DNA of 64,000 bases, from contig CACKBK010000001.1 in the NCBI GenBank assembly GCA_902598425.1, positions 1 to 64,000 on the forward strand, given 5' to 3'. The position numbers were made by a program, and so were the translations under genes. The notes beneath the pieces were generated by a model. That model worked only from the letters and a program-made list of their open reading frames with translations. It was not told the DNA's origin and made no database searches. Shown here one piece after another: positions 43,590 through 55,200 of the stretch. Source of the stretch: an uncultured Pelagibacteraceae bacterium. Lineage in GTDB: Bacteria > Pseudomonadota > Alphaproteobacteria > Pelagibacterales > Pelagibacteraceae. Numbering within the stretch: the first letter of the stretch is position 1; each line of letters begins with the position of its first letter.

Positions 43590-46500
43590 TTAACTTACTT
43601 TTTTAATTGTAGATTTTGTTGTTATTGGATGTTTTAATTTATCTAACATTTCCTTAGGACATACTTGCACAAAATTTAAAATTTCCTTATCAAAATTTTT
43701 GATAATTTCATTTGATAATTTTGAATTTGTCTCTTTTGAATGCTCTTCAATAATATTTTTTAAAAACTCTTTCCAGTACTCAGTTTCAACATTTTGCCAA
43801 ACTACTGTTTCAGGATTAACTTTTTTCTCGAATTGTTTACTTTTATCGTAGATAAATGCCATACCACCAGTCATACCAGCAGCAAAGTTATCACCAACCT
43901 CGCCTAGTATAATAATTGATCCACCTGTCATATATTCACATCCATTCGAGTCACATCCCTCAATGACCGAAGTGGCACCTGAATTTCTTACAGCAAATCG
44001 TTCGCCTGCCTGTCCTGCAGCAAAAAGTTTCCCTGATGTAGCTCCATATAAAACTGTATTTCCAATAATTGTATTTTCAGACGAAACTAGATTACTTTCA
44101 TCTGCTAATTTAATTGATATTGTTGCTCCAGATAATCCTTTAGCTACATAATCGTTAGCATCACCTTTCAAAACTAATTTTAGTCCTTTCATTGCAAACG
44201 CTCCGAATGATTGTCCCGCAGAACCTTTAAAATTTAGAGTTAAAAATCCCTCGTCTAACTTATCGTGTCCAAACTTTTTATATAAATTATGTGATATTCT
44301 TGTTCCAACAGCTCTATGCGTGTTTTCAATTTCAAATTCTTTAATTATTTTTTTTGGATTATCTAAATGATTTTCAATTTCAGGCCATATGTTTTGATCA
44401 AGAGTATTTGGTACATCATTAATAATTTGTTTTTCACAATATCTCTTATTTTCACCTGGATCAGCTTGAACAAAGAGCGGATTAAGATCAAGGTCATCCA
44501 AATTAGCTGAAGCTTTACTCACTTGTCTTAATAGATCAGTTCTACCAATTACATCATTTAAAGATTTAAAACCTAATTCTGCTAGAATTTCACGAACTTC
44601 TGTTGCGATAAAAGTAAATAAATTTACAACTTTTTCAGGAGTTCCAGTAAATTTTTCTCTAAGTTTATCATCTTGTGTACAAACTCCTACTGGACAAGTA
44701 TTGGAGTGACACTGTCTTACCATTATACATCCCATAGCTACTAGAGCAGTTGTCGCCACTCCAAATTCTTCAGCACCCATCATTGCCGCTATAACAACAT
44801 CTCTTCCAGTTTTTATTCCTCCATCAGTTCTTAAAGTAACGCTGTGCCTTAAATTATTTAAAGTTAAAACTTGATTGGCTTCAGTCAAACCCATCTCCCA
44901 AGGTACTCCAACATACTTAACACTTGTTTGAGGACTTGCGCCTGTTCCACCATTATGTCCTGAAATTAAAATAATATCTGCTTTTGCTTTTGCTACTCCC
45001 GCAGCAATCGTTCCAATTCCTGATGATGCAACCAATTTAACGCCAACTCTTGCTTTAGGATTTATTTGTTTAAGATCATAAATTAATTGTGCCAAATCCT
45101 CAATTGAGTAAATGTCGTGATGTGGTGGTGGAGAAATCAATGTAACTCCAGGTGTTGAGTGTCTTAATCTTGCAATTTCTTCTGAAACTTTAAAACCAGG
45201 TAATTGTCCACCCTCTCCTGGTTTTGCACCTTGTGCCATTTTTATTTCAATTTCATTACAATTATTAAGATAATTAATCGTTACTCCAAACCTGGCTGAT
45301 GCTATTTGTTTAACTCTTGAATTTGCACTATCCCCATTTTCCATTTTGGTGAACCTTTTTTCATCCTCACCGCCTTCTCCACTGCATGAAGCACCTCTTA
45401 TCCTATTCATTCCAATTGCAAGAGTTTCATGAGCCTCTTTTGATAATGCACCATGGGACATACTTCCACTTCCAAATCTTTTTAGGATATTTTCAATAGG
45501 TTCTACTTCAGATACATCTATTGATTTATTCAAATATCTTTTTCTAAAGTCAATTAAATCTCTTAAGTTAATTGGAGGTAGATTATAAATACCCTCAGCA
45601 TATTTTTTATAAACTGTATAAGATCCACTCCCAACTGCACTTTGAAGCATATGAATTAATTTACCTTGGTACTGATGTAACTCACCATTTTTTCGATAAC
45701 GATAAATTCCCCCAATAGGTAAAACACTGTCCTCGCTTTCAAATGCCTCATCATGAATTACTCTTATTTTTTTTTCAATTCCAGTTAGACCGATACCAGA
45801 AATTTTAGATACAACTCCTGGAAAATAATCAGAAACAATCGTTCTACTCAAGCCAACAGTTTCAAAGTTACAGCCTCCTCGATAGGAACTTAGAACAGAA
45901 ATTCCCATTTTTGACATTATTTTTAACAAGCCACTATTCACTGATTTAATGTATCTTTTGATACAATCTTCATACTCAAAGTTACCGAATAATTTTTTTT
46001 CAAATCTTTGATATAGACAATCAAGTGCCAAATATGGATTTACAGTTGTTGCTCCTACGCCTAAAAGGGTTGCAAAAGAGTGTGTATCTAAAGCTTCTCC
46101 TGTTTGTACATTTATAGACACATACCCTCTTAATTTATTATTTATTAGGTAAGAATTAATAGCACCAACAGACAAGAGCATTGGAATAGGAAGTCTTTTT
46201 TCGGAAATATTTTTATCAGACAAAATTAATTGTTTAACTCCTTTTCTGACCTCAATTTCAGCTTCTTTTTGTATTCTTTCTAATGCAATTTCTAAATTTT
46301 CACTTTTTTCAAATGTACAATCTATTTCATAAGAGTTTTTGCCAAAATAATTTATAAATTTTTTGAGTTGAGAATTAGATAAAATAGGTGAGTCTAAAAC
46401 ATAGATATTATCCTTAGTAAGATTATCAAAATTTAATATATTTCCTAAGTTACCAAATCTCGTTTTTAAACTCATAACTTTATTTTCTCTCAAAGAGTCG

Positions 46501-48095
46501 ATGGGTGGATTAGTAACTTGGCTAAAATTTTGTCTAAAAAAGTGATATAAGGGTCGATACTTATCTGAAAGTACAGCTAAGGGAGTATCATCACCCATTG
46601 AACCTGTTGCTTCTTTAGCATCTTCAGCCATTGGATGCAAAATAAGTTCTAAGTCCTCCAAGCTTATACCAAAAGCATGTTGTCTTTTCTTTAGATCACT
46701 ACCTTTAAATAAAGCTTTTTCATTTGAAACTGTAATTTTTTTATCTAGATCAATTATTTGATTATTAAAATGTTTATATTCTTTTGCGAGATAATTTTTT
46801 ATCTTTTCATTAGTAAATAATTTTCCTTTTTCAATTCTTACACCAATTATTTCTCCTGGTCCTAATCGCCCTTTGGCTAATATTTTTTTTTCATTTAATT
46901 TAATCATTCCTGTCTCAGAACCTGCAAACAAAAATTTATCTTTTGTGATAGTGTATCTAAGTGGTCTCAAACCATTTCTGTCATTAGCTGCTATTACCCA
47001 CTCGTTATCAGTTCCTGCAATTGCTGCTGGTCCATCCCATGGTTCCATGGTGCTGTTTAAAAAATTAAATAGTTGTTGATGATCTTTTGATAAAACTTTA
47101 CTTTTTTTTGACCATGCATCTGGGACCAACATAAGTTTAGCAAGTGGAGCAGGTTGTCCCGATATATTTAACAATTCAAATACATTATCTAGTGCTGCTG
47201 AGTCCGATGTTCCTGGTTGAATAACTGGTTTTAAATTCTCTATATCTTCAAATAAATTACTATCCATTTCTTGCTCATGGACTTTCATCCAATTTTTGTT
47301 TCCTCTAAAAGTGTTTATCTCACCATTATGTGCAATGGCACGGAAAGGTTGGGCTAAATCCCAACTTGGTGCGGTATTGGTCGAAAATCTTTGATGAAAA
47401 ATAGCAAATCTGGAGACAAAACGTTCATCTTGTAAATCAATATAAAAATCAGATATCGACTCCGCTAAAAACATACCTTTGTAAATAATTGATTTTGAAC
47501 TTAAAGAACAAATGTAAAATCCACTTAACGATTTTTTAATTGCTTCGTTTTCAATTTTTCTTCTTGTCTCATAAAGTTTTCTCTCTAGGTTTTTGCCACT
47601 TAATTCCTTTATGTTGTGTTTAAATAGAACCTGAGCAATTTCAGGTCTTGTTCTGTCTGCTTTCTCTCCCAATACTTGTGGATTTACAGGTACTTGTCTC
47701 CATCCATAAATACTAAAGTTACTTTTTGTTAATTCACTCTCAACAATAGTTCTGCATGTTTCCTGCGCATCAAAATTATTTCTTGGCAGAAAGATCATGC
47801 CAACACAAATTTCAGAGTTATCAAATTTGTGTCCAGTTATTTCAATTTTTTCTATGAAAAAATCTTTTGGAATTTCTAAATGTATACCCGCTCCATCACC
47901 TGTTTTTCCATCTGCATCCACAGCTCCTCTATGCCAAACAGCCTTTAAAGCTTGTATTCCATAATCAACAACTGCTCTCGATTTTTTTCCCTCTGTAGAT
48001 GCAACTAAACCAACTCCACAAGCATCATGCTCCATATCTTTAGAATAAACATTACCCTTTTTAAGTAGATCTAAGTTTTTTTTATATCTTTCCAT
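43590..48095 (-). CDS. gltB: Glutamate synthase large subunit
   Basis: 1501 aa; N-terminal DACGVGLVAS GATase domain, GEINTFRGNKNWM, CNTCPVGVCTQD, GXXGXXX C-terminal repeats. Confidence 0.97.
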   Translation of the reverse strand: MERYKKNLDLLKKGNVYSKDMEHDACGVGLVASTEGKKSRAVVDYGIQALKAVWHRGAVDADGKTGDGAGIHLEIPKDFFIEKIEITGHKFDNSEICVGMIFLPRNNFDAQETCRTIVESELTKSNFSIYGWRQVPVNPQVLGEKADRTRPEIAQVLFKHNIKELSGKNLERKLYETRRKIENEAIKKSLSGFYICSLSSKSIIYKGMFLAESISDFYIDLQDERFVSRFAIFHQRFSTNTAPSWDLAQPFRAIAHNGEINTFRGNKNWMKVHEQEMDSNLFEDIENLKPVIQPGTSDSAALDNVFELLNISGQPAPLAKLMLVPDAWSKKSKVLSKDHQQLFNFLNSTMEPWDGPAAIAGTDNEWVIAANDRNGLRPLRYTITKDKFLFAGSETGMIKLNEKKILAKGRLGPGEIIGVRIEKGKLFTNEKIKNYLAKEYKHFNNQIIDLDKKITVSNEKALFKGSDLKKRQHAFGISLEDLELILHPMAEDAKEATGSMGDDTPLAVLSDKYRPLYHFFRQNFSQVTNPPIDSLRENKVMSLKTRFGNLGNILNFDNLTKDNIYVLDSPILSNSQLKKFINYFGKNSYEIDCTFEKSENLEIALERIQKEAEIEVRKGVKQLILSDKNISEKRLPIPMLLSVGAINSYLINNKLRGYVSINVQTGEALDTHSFATLLGVGATTVNPYLALDCLYQRFEKKLFGNFEYEDCIKRYIKSVNSGLLKIMSKMGISVLSSYRGGCNFETVGLSRTIVSDYFPGVVSKISGIGLTGIEKKIRVIHDEAFESEDSVLPIGGIYRYRKNGELHQYQGKLIHMLQSAVGSGSYTVYKKYAEGIYNLPPINLRDLIDFRKRYLNKSIDVSEVEPIENILKRFGSGSMSHGALSKEAHETLAIGMNRIRGASCSGEGGEDEKRFTKMENGDSANSRVKQIASARFGVTINYLNNCNEIEIKMAQGAKPGEGGQLPGFKVSEEIARLRHSTPGVTLISPPPHHDIYSIEDLAQLIYDLKQINPKARVGVKLVASSGIGTIAAGVAKAKADIILISGHNGGTGASPQTSVKYVGVPWEMGLTEANQVLTLNNLRHSVTLRTDGGIKTGRDVVIAAMMGAEEFGVATTALVAMGCIMVRQCHSNTCPVGVCTQDDKLREKFTGTPEKVVNLFTFIATEVREILAELGFKSLNDVIGRTDLLRQVSKASANLDDLDLNPLFVQADPGENKRYCEKQIINDVPNTLDQNIWPEIENHLDNPKKIIKEFEIENTHRAVGTRISHNLYKKFGHDKLDEGFLTLNFKGSAGQSFGAFAMKGLKLVLKGDANDYVAKGLSGATISIKLADESNLVSSENTIIGNTVLYGATSGKLFAAGQAGERFAVRNSGATSVIEGCDSNGCEYMTGGSIIILGEVGDNFAAGMTGGMAFIYDKSKQFEKKVNPETVVWQNVETEYWKEFLKNIIEEHSKETNSKLSNEIIKNFDKEILNFVQVCPKEMLDKLKHPITTKSTIKKVS

Positions 48096-49534
48096 TAAGC
48101 TACTTTTTCTTGATTAATAGTTTTTTGCTTTAAAAATTTTTTAATATTTATAGCTGCATCACGTCCATCTTTAATGGCCCAAACAACTAGAGAAGCTCCT
48201 CTAATGATATCTCCTGCAGCAAATACACCAGGTAAATTTGTTTCCATGGTATCAAAATCTGTTTTAATTGTGCCCCATCTAGATACTTGAAGCTCTTTAC
48301 TTTCAAAAAGTGTTGGTAAATCTTCAGGGTCAAAACCCAATGCTTTGATCACCATGTCAGACTTTATTTCAAACTCTGAATCTTTTTGAATTTCAGGTTT
48401 ACGTCTACCAGTTTCATCTGGTTCTCCAAGTTTAATTTTATTTACTTTTAAGCTTTCAATTTTATTTTTTCCTAAAAATTCTTTAGGTGCTGTAAGCCAT
48501 ACAAACTCTACTCCCTCCTCCTCAGCATTAGCCACCTCTCTAGCTGATCCAGGCATATTTTCTTTATCTCTTCGGTATAGGCATTTTACTGATTTAGCAT
48601 TTTGTCTTATTGCGGTCCTTACACAATCCATTGCGGTATCACCACCACCTATAACTACAATATTCTTTCCTTCTGCATTAAGTTTGCCGTTATCAAACAA
48701 TTCAACTTTATCACCTAATCCTTTTTTATTGGATGCAGTAAGAAATTCCATAGCAGGAAAAATATTCTCCAAATCGTTTCCAGGTAAATCAATTTCTCGA
48801 GCTTTATAGACACCAGTTGCGATCAGAATTGCATCGTGTTTTTCTCTTAATTCCTCAAGAGTTGAGTCTTTTCCAACTTCAAAATTTTGTACAAATTTAA
48901 TTCCACTTTCCTTTAAAAGTTTTGTTCTTCTTTCAACTACAAATTTTTCAAGCTTAAAGTTTGGTATGTCATATATTAAAAGTCCTCCAGGTCTATCGTA
49001 TCTATCATATATTGTTACTTTATATCCTGAGGTTCTTAATTGTTCTGCACATGCTAAACCTGCTGGACCAGATCCGATTATTCCTACACTCTGATTAATT
49101 TCATTTTTTACTTTAATTGGTTTAATCCAACCATTCGCCCATGCGTTTTCTGTTATATATTTCTCAACAGAGCCTATTGTTACGGTTCCATGCCCTGATT
49201 GTTCAATCACACAATTCCCTTCGCATAATCTGTCTTGAGGACATATACGACCACAAACTTCTGGCATATTGTTTGTACTTTGAGATAATTCATAGGCCTC
49301 TTTAAGTCTTCCTTCTGCGGTTAATTTAAGCCAATCTGGAATATTGTTACTTAAAGGGCAATGAACTTGACAAAAAGGAACTCCACATTGAGAGCACCTA
49401 CTTGATTGTTGGGTTGCTTTTTCGTTTATAAATTCATCATAGATCTCTTTAAAATCCTCTTTTCTAAGATCAATCTCTCTCTTAGGTGGATTTTGCTGAC
49501 CTATATCAGTAAACTTTAACATTTTTTTTGACAT
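48095..49534 (-). CDS. gltD: Glutamate synthase small subunit
   Basis: CSQCGVPFCQVHCPLSNNIPDWL, VGIIGSGPAGLACAEQL, VVIGGGDTAMDCVRTAIRQ, FAAGDIIRGASLVVWAIKDGRDAA. Confidence 0.97.
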   Translation of the reverse strand: MSKKMLKFTDIGQQNPPKREIDLRKEDFKEIYDEFINEKATQQSSRCSQCGVPFCQVHCPLSNNIPDWLKLTAEGRLKEAYELSQSTNNMPEVCGRICPQDRLCEGNCVIEQSGHGTVTIGSVEKYITENAWANGWIKPIKVKNEINQSVGIIGSGPAGLACAEQLRTSGYKVTIYDRYDRPGGLLIYDIPNFKLEKFVVERRTKLLKESGIKFVQNFEVGKDSTLEELREKHDAILIATGVYKAREIDLPGNDLENIFPAMEFLTASNKKGLGDKVELFDNGKLNAEGKNIVVIGGGDTAMDCVRTAIRQNAKSVKCLYRRDKENMPGSAREVANAEEEGVEFVWLTAPKEFLGKNKIESLKVNKIKLGEPDETGRRKPEIQKDSEFEIKSDMVIKALGFDPEDLPTLFESKELQVSRWGTIKTDFDTMETNLPGVFAAGDIIRGASLVVWAIKDGRDAAINIKKFLKQKTINQEKVA

Positions 49535-49713
49535 AATTTTTACTTGTATATACTAAGAAAATTCAATTTTAACTAATATTTAGGACAGTTTTTATTACCT
49601 ATTTTAAGTAAAAAAATCAATATTTATGTTGCTAATTCTTTTTTTGCATAGCACCTATTCCAACATCTTATCGCTTTATTTTAAATTTATATAAGCTACT
49701 TAAGAATCGTTAG

Positions 49714-50481
49714 ATGCTTTCAAACTTTTTCGAATTAACTATTTTATCTGCAATTCAGGGAATTTCTGAATTTTTACCAGTAAGCTCATCTGCACATTTA
49801 ATTTTAGCTAATGATATTTCAAATCTAGGGATTGGCTCAATTTATCTTGATACCGGAATGCACCTAGGTTCTCTGCTAGCTGTAATCTTTTATTTCAGGA
49901 ATGATTTAAAAAAAATTACTAAAGATAAAAAATTATTGTACTTAATGATATTTGGTTCTTTGCCAACAATTTTTTTAGGTGCAATTTTATATATTACAGG
50001 ATTAATAAACCTTTTAAGAAGTATAGAAATAATTGCATGGACAACTTTTCTATTTGCTATCTTGCTATGGGTTGCTGACAAATTTAAAGTTGAAAAAAAA
50101 ATAGACGGGGATCTAAATATAATATCAATTTTGCTTATAGGCTTATTCCAAATGTTATCACTTATCCCGGGTGTAAGTAGATCAGGGATTGTAATCACAG
50201 CTGGTCGTTTTTTAAATTTTGATAGATTTGAGTCCTCAAAAATTTCGTTCTACTTATCTATACCTGCAATTGCGGGTGCAAGTTTTTTAACTTTAAAAGA
50301 TTTAGGTTCATCAATTGTTGATAATAATATAATAATTTTACTTGGAATATGCTTTTCATTTATTTTTTCCTATCTTACGATTAAATATTTTTTAATTTAT
50401 ATAAAAAAATTTACTCTGTTTGCATTCATAATTTATAGAGTTATTTTATCTTTTATATTATTTTATATAATTTATATCTGA
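49714..50481 (+). CDS. uppP: Undecaprenyl-diphosphatase
   Basis: AIQGISEFLPVSSSAHLIL, LIPGVSRSGIVITAGRFL. Confidence 0.95.
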   Translation: MLSNFFELTILSAIQGISEFLPVSSSAHLILANDISNLGIGSIYLDTGMHLGSLLAVIFYFRNDLKKITKDKKLLYLMIFGSLPTIFLGAILYITGLINLLRSIEIIAWTTFLFAILLWVADKFKVEKKIDGDLNIISILLIGLFQMLSLIPGVSRSGIVITAGRFLNFDRFESSKISFYLSIPAIAGASFLTLKDLGSSIVDNNIIILLGICFSFIFSYLTIKYFLIYIKKFTLFAFIIYRVILSFILFYIIYI

Positions 50482-51365
50482 GATTTTTTTAGTTCAGGAA
50501 TAATTTGGGAAAACAATACACCGGCAAGTATTAAACAACAGCCAATTATATTATTCAGATTTAATATCTGAGATAATATAATCCAAGCTGCAACTGCAGC
50601 AAAAACACCCTCGAGTGAAAATATTATAGCTGATGGCGTTGGTGAAATATTTTGTTGTGCATAAATTTGTAAAACAAATGCGATGCCACCTGATAAAACT
50701 CCTGCATATAATATCTGTATTTTTTGATCTAATATATTTGCTAAATTAAATTCCTCAAACATAAGTGCAGGAACTAGTGAACAGATCGAAACAATAAAAG
50801 TTTGTATTAAACCAACCAATATTGGAGCATCAAATTCTTCAACCATAATACCAATAAAAATAATATGTAGACTCCAGAAAAGGGCACAAATTAGTACAAG
50901 AGTATCCCCCAAGCGTACAGTCGCATCATGGAAATTTGTTAAAAGATATGCTCCTGAAATACATAAAAACACGGATGGCCAAACGCTCCAGTGAATTTTT
51001 TTTTTAAATAAAAAAAAAACAATGATTGGAACCATTGGCACATAAAAAATTGTGATGAATGCTGCATTAGCCACATCGGTAAAAAGAAGTGCTACTTGTT
51101 GAAGTAAAGAAGCTAAAAATAAAAAAATACCTATTGCGATAGATAAATAAATAAATCTGTTTCTATTTTTTGATAAGACTTCACGTGTTGTTTTTTTTTC
51201 TAAAAATAAGTAGAAAGGTATTAAAGCTAAAAATCCTACAAAAAATCTAGTAGCATTAAAAACATAAGGTCCGATTAGCTCCATACCTGTATCTTGAGCG
51301 ATAAAAGTTGTTCCCCAAATAAATGTACAGAAAAAGGCAGCTATCATTGATTGAGGTTTTGTCAT
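50472..51365 (-). CDS. EamA/DMT-family transporter
   Basis: 10-TM pattern; FFCTFIWGTTFIAQDTGMELIGPYVFNATRFFVGFLALIPFY; second EamA repeat at C-terminus. Confidence 0.88.
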   Translation of the reverse strand: MTKPQSMIAAFFCTFIWGTTFIAQDTGMELIGPYVFNATRFFVGFLALIPFYLFLEKKTTREVLSKNRNRFIYLSIAIGIFLFLASLLQQVALLFTDVANAAFITIFYVPMVPIIVFFLFKKKIHWSVWPSVFLCISGAYLLTNFHDATVRLGDTLVLICALFWSLHIIFIGIMVEEFDAPILVGLIQTFIVSICSLVPALMFEEFNLANILDQKIQILYAGVLSGGIAFVLQIYAQQNISPTPSAIIFSLEGVFAAVAAWIILSQILNLNNIIGCCLILAGVLFSQIIPELKKSQI

Positions 51366-52277
51366 TTAGATTGCTAACCTGTATGCAAAATTTTTACCCA
51401 AATTTTCTTTAAGTTCATTATTAAATCTTGCTGCCTCAGCACCATCAATAATCCTATGATCGTAAGATAAAGATAAAGGTAGCATAATTCTCTCGTTAGA
51501 TTTTCCTCCTAAGTGCGAATGAACTTTTCTCAACTTTCCAATCCCAAGAATGGCTACCTCGGGAAAATTAATTATAGGAGTAAAAAAGGAGCCTCCTATG
51601 CCACCAAGACTGGTTATAGTCATTGAGCCGCCATAAAAATCCTTTTTACCTATCTTAAGTTTTCTGCACTTATCACTTGTAGTTTTGAGTTCCTCAGCGA
51701 TTTGATTAATATTTTTTTGATCCACATTTCTTATCTTTGGCACCATCAAACCATGCTCAGTATCAACAGCTATACCAATATGAAAATATTTTTTGATTGT
51801 CATTTTTCCATTTTCTATGTCATCAATTGAGCTATTAAAAGAAGGAAACTTTTTCAAAGTTGCAACTAAAGCTTTGGTTATAAAAGCAAGAGGTGTTATT
51901 TTCTTTTTTTCACCAGTATGCAAATCCTTAAGTGAATTTCTAAAATTTTCCATATCTGTAACATCTGCTTCATCATGGTTTGTTACATGAGGAATTGTAT
52001 TCCATGCGTGCGAAAGGTGTACAGCAGCTATTTTTTTAACTCTTGGAATATCTTTGATTTCTATCTCACCAAAATCTGAATGGCTAAATTCTGTTTTGAA
52101 CTCATTTTTACTTTGTGTATTTTTTTCTTGACCAACATGTTTAACAAATTTTTTAATATCCTCCTCAACTACTCTACCATCCCTTTGTGAACCTAATACT
52201 AAGTTGATATTAACTCCTAATTCTCTAGCAAACTTTCTGGCTTTTGGACTTGCTGGAACTCTTTTTTTTTCATTCAT
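51366..52277 (-). CDS. aceF: Dihydrolipoamide acyltransferase (PDH E2) lacking an N-terminal lipoyl domain
   Basis: Starts at the peripheral-subunit-binding domain (PASPKARKFARELGVNINLVLGSQRDGRVVEEDI) followed by catalytic domain ending SLSYDHRIIDGAEAARF; no DKxxxEVPS lipoyl motif. Confidence 0.92.
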   Translation of the reverse strand: MNEKKRVPASPKARKFARELGVNINLVLGSQRDGRVVEEDIKKFVKHVGQEKNTQSKNEFKTEFSHSDFGEIEIKDIPRVKKIAAVHLSHAWNTIPHVTNHDEADVTDMENFRNSLKDLHTGEKKKITPLAFITKALVATLKKFPSFNSSIDDIENGKMTIKKYFHIGIAVDTEHGLMVPKIRNVDQKNINQIAEELKTTSDKCRKLKIGKKDFYGGSMTITSLGGIGGSFFTPIINFPEVAILGIGKLRKVHSHLGGKSNERIMLPLSLSYDHRIIDGAEAARFNNELKENLGKNFAYRLAI

Positions 52278-52280
52278 AAT

Positions 52281-55200
52281 TTATAATTTGCTTGGAAAGG
52301 ATCTTTTTGTATCAATATTATATTTTTTTATTGCGTCTTTGACTGGCTTAGATGAAATTAGTTGCTCATTTGACAGAACACTTAGTGCATATGTAACGAT
52401 GTGTTCTTTATCAACCTCAAAGAATTTTCTCAAATTTTTTCTAGTATCACTTCTTCCAAAACCATCAGTTCCTAGCGAATAAAAACTATTTTTTACAAAA
52501 GGTCTTATTTGCTCTGAATGACTTCGCATATAATCGGAAGCTGCTAAGACAGGGCTATTTGACTGGCCCAAACATTGTTCTACATATGAAACTTTATTTT
52601 TTTCATCTGGATTTAAAAGATTGTATCTCTCAGTTTCCATACCATTTCTCGCAAGCTCATTAAAACTAGTTACACTCCAAATTTCACTATCAATTCCATA
52701 TTCATTTTGCAGTATTTCAGCACCACTAATAATTTCTCTTAAAATTGCACCAGATCCAATTAGCTGAATTTTGATTTTTTTATTTTTATTAAATTCTTTA
52801 AACTTATACATGCCCTTTAAAATTCCCTCCTCACATCCTTTATCTTTTGGCATAGCAGGATGAGGATAATTTTCGTTCATAGTTGTAATGTAATAAAATA
52901 TATTCTCTTTTTTTTCATGCATACGTCTAAGTCCTTCTCTAAAAATTACAGCAAGTTCGTAAGCAAATGTTGGATCATAAGAAATACAATTTGGTATAGT
53001 AGAGGCTAGAAGATGACTATGTCCATCCTGATGTTGTAATCCCTCGCCTGCCAAAGTAGTCCTACCTGAGGTGGCACCAATTAAAAAACCTCTAGCTTGA
53101 CTATCGCCTGCTGCCCAAGCAAAGTCTCCAACTCTTTGAAAACCAAACATAGAGTAAAACAAGTATATTGGTATCATTTCAATATCATGATTTGTATAAG
53201 ACGTTCCTGCAGCAATCCAAGATGCCATTGATCCTGCCTCGTTGATTCCTTCTTCTAGAACTTGACCTTTTTTATCTTCTCTATATGAACTTAATTGCTC
53301 AGAGTCTTCTGGTTCATATTTTTGTCCCTCATGAGCGTAAATTCCAATTTTTTGAAAAAAACCTTCCATACCAAATGTTCTAGCCTCGTCAGGTATAATT
53401 GGCACAAGTCTAGGTGCAACATTTTTATCTCTTAGAAGATTTGTTAATAATCTCACTAATGCCATTGTTGTTGACATCTCTTTTTTTCCTGTAGACTCTT
53501 TTAAAAAATCAAAAATATCTTTTTGAGGAGCTTTTATTTGCTTGGCATAAGTGGTTCTTTCTGGAATGAAGCCACCCAGTTTGATTCTACGATCTTTTAA
53601 ATATTTAATTTCCTCAGAATTTTCATTAGGTCTAAAATATTGAATTTCCTCTACCTGCTTATTGGTTAGTGGAACGTCAAATCTATCTCTGTAATACATT
53701 AAATCTTCAACACCCATTTTTTTTTGCTGGTGCGTGGTATTAACACTTTCTCCTGTTTTTCCCATTCCATATCCCTTAATAGTTTTTGCAATAATTACTG
53801 TAGGTCTACCTTTATTTTTTGAAGCTTGATTATAAGCTGCGTAAACTTTATGTGGGTCGTGGCCTCCTCGGTTTAATCTCCATATATCCTTATCAGAAAG
53901 AGTGGATACCAGTTCTATTGTCTCAGGATATTTACCAAAAAATTTCTCTCTAACATATAAACCATTTCTCGCTTTAAAAGCTTGATATTCACCATCGACT
54001 GTTTCATTCATTATTTTTACTAGGTGTCCTGTTTTATCTTTTGCTAATAAAGGATCCCAATAAGAACCCCATATTACTTTAATCACATCCCAGCCTGCTC
54101 CTCTGAAAATACCCTCTAGCTCTTGGATAATTTTTCCATTTCCTCTTACTGGACCGTCCAATCTTTGAAGATTGCAATTAACAACAAAAATTAAATTATC
54201 TAAGTTTTCTCTTGCTGCTAATCCAATAGCTCCCATAGACTCTGGTTCATCCATTTCACCGTCACCAAGAAATGCCCATACTTTTCTACCCTCATCTTTT
54301 ATAAGTCCTCTATTAATTAAGTATTTCATAAATCTAGCTTGGTAGATTGCTAACATAGGACCTATTCCCATAGAGACAGTCGGGAACTGCCAAAAATTTG
54401 GCATCAGCCAAGGATGTGGATATGAAGATAATCCACCTGGATTTACCTCTTGCCTAAAATTATCTAATTGCTTTTCGCTCAATCTTCCTTCTAAGAATGC
54501 TCTGGCATACATACCAGGAGCACTGTGACCTTGAAAATATATTAAGTCTCCTCCAAACTTATTATTCTTTGCTCTCCAAAAATGATTCATACCAACGTCA
54601 TATAAAGTTGCAGCAGAGGCAAAAGTTCCAATGTGACCACCAAGTTCAGGAAATTTTTTATTTGCTCTCACAACCATTGCAGCAGCATTCCATCTAATTA
54701 AAGATCTTATCCTTCTTTCAATATTTTGATCACCAGGAGATTTGGTCTCTTTATCTGGAGATATAGTGTTTACATATGGTGTATTCCTTGAAAGTACTAA
54801 ATCTGAACCTTGTCTATATGAATGCTCAATTAGTTGTTTTATTAAAAACTGAGCTCTTTTGCTTCCATCTGTTTCTAAAACAGAGGATAATGAATCTATC
54901 CATTCTTTTGTTTCGATTGGATCAATATCTCCATCTTTGACAACGTTTGAGATTCGATCCTCAGCAATTTTTATAGTTTCTTTTTGTATTTGTGGTTGGG
55001 GAATATCTTTTGTCTGTTTTTGAATTTCAGTTTCTTGAACATGTTTTATTTCTTTATCAATAGTTTTTTCTGCCTCTTCGATTAAATTTTTTGTACTTTT
55101 TGGAATTTCATCTGGTGATACTTTTCCATTTCCTTCAACTTCTAAAATTAAATCTCCTTTAGAAACCTTATCTCCTACTTTAACATTAATATTTGATATT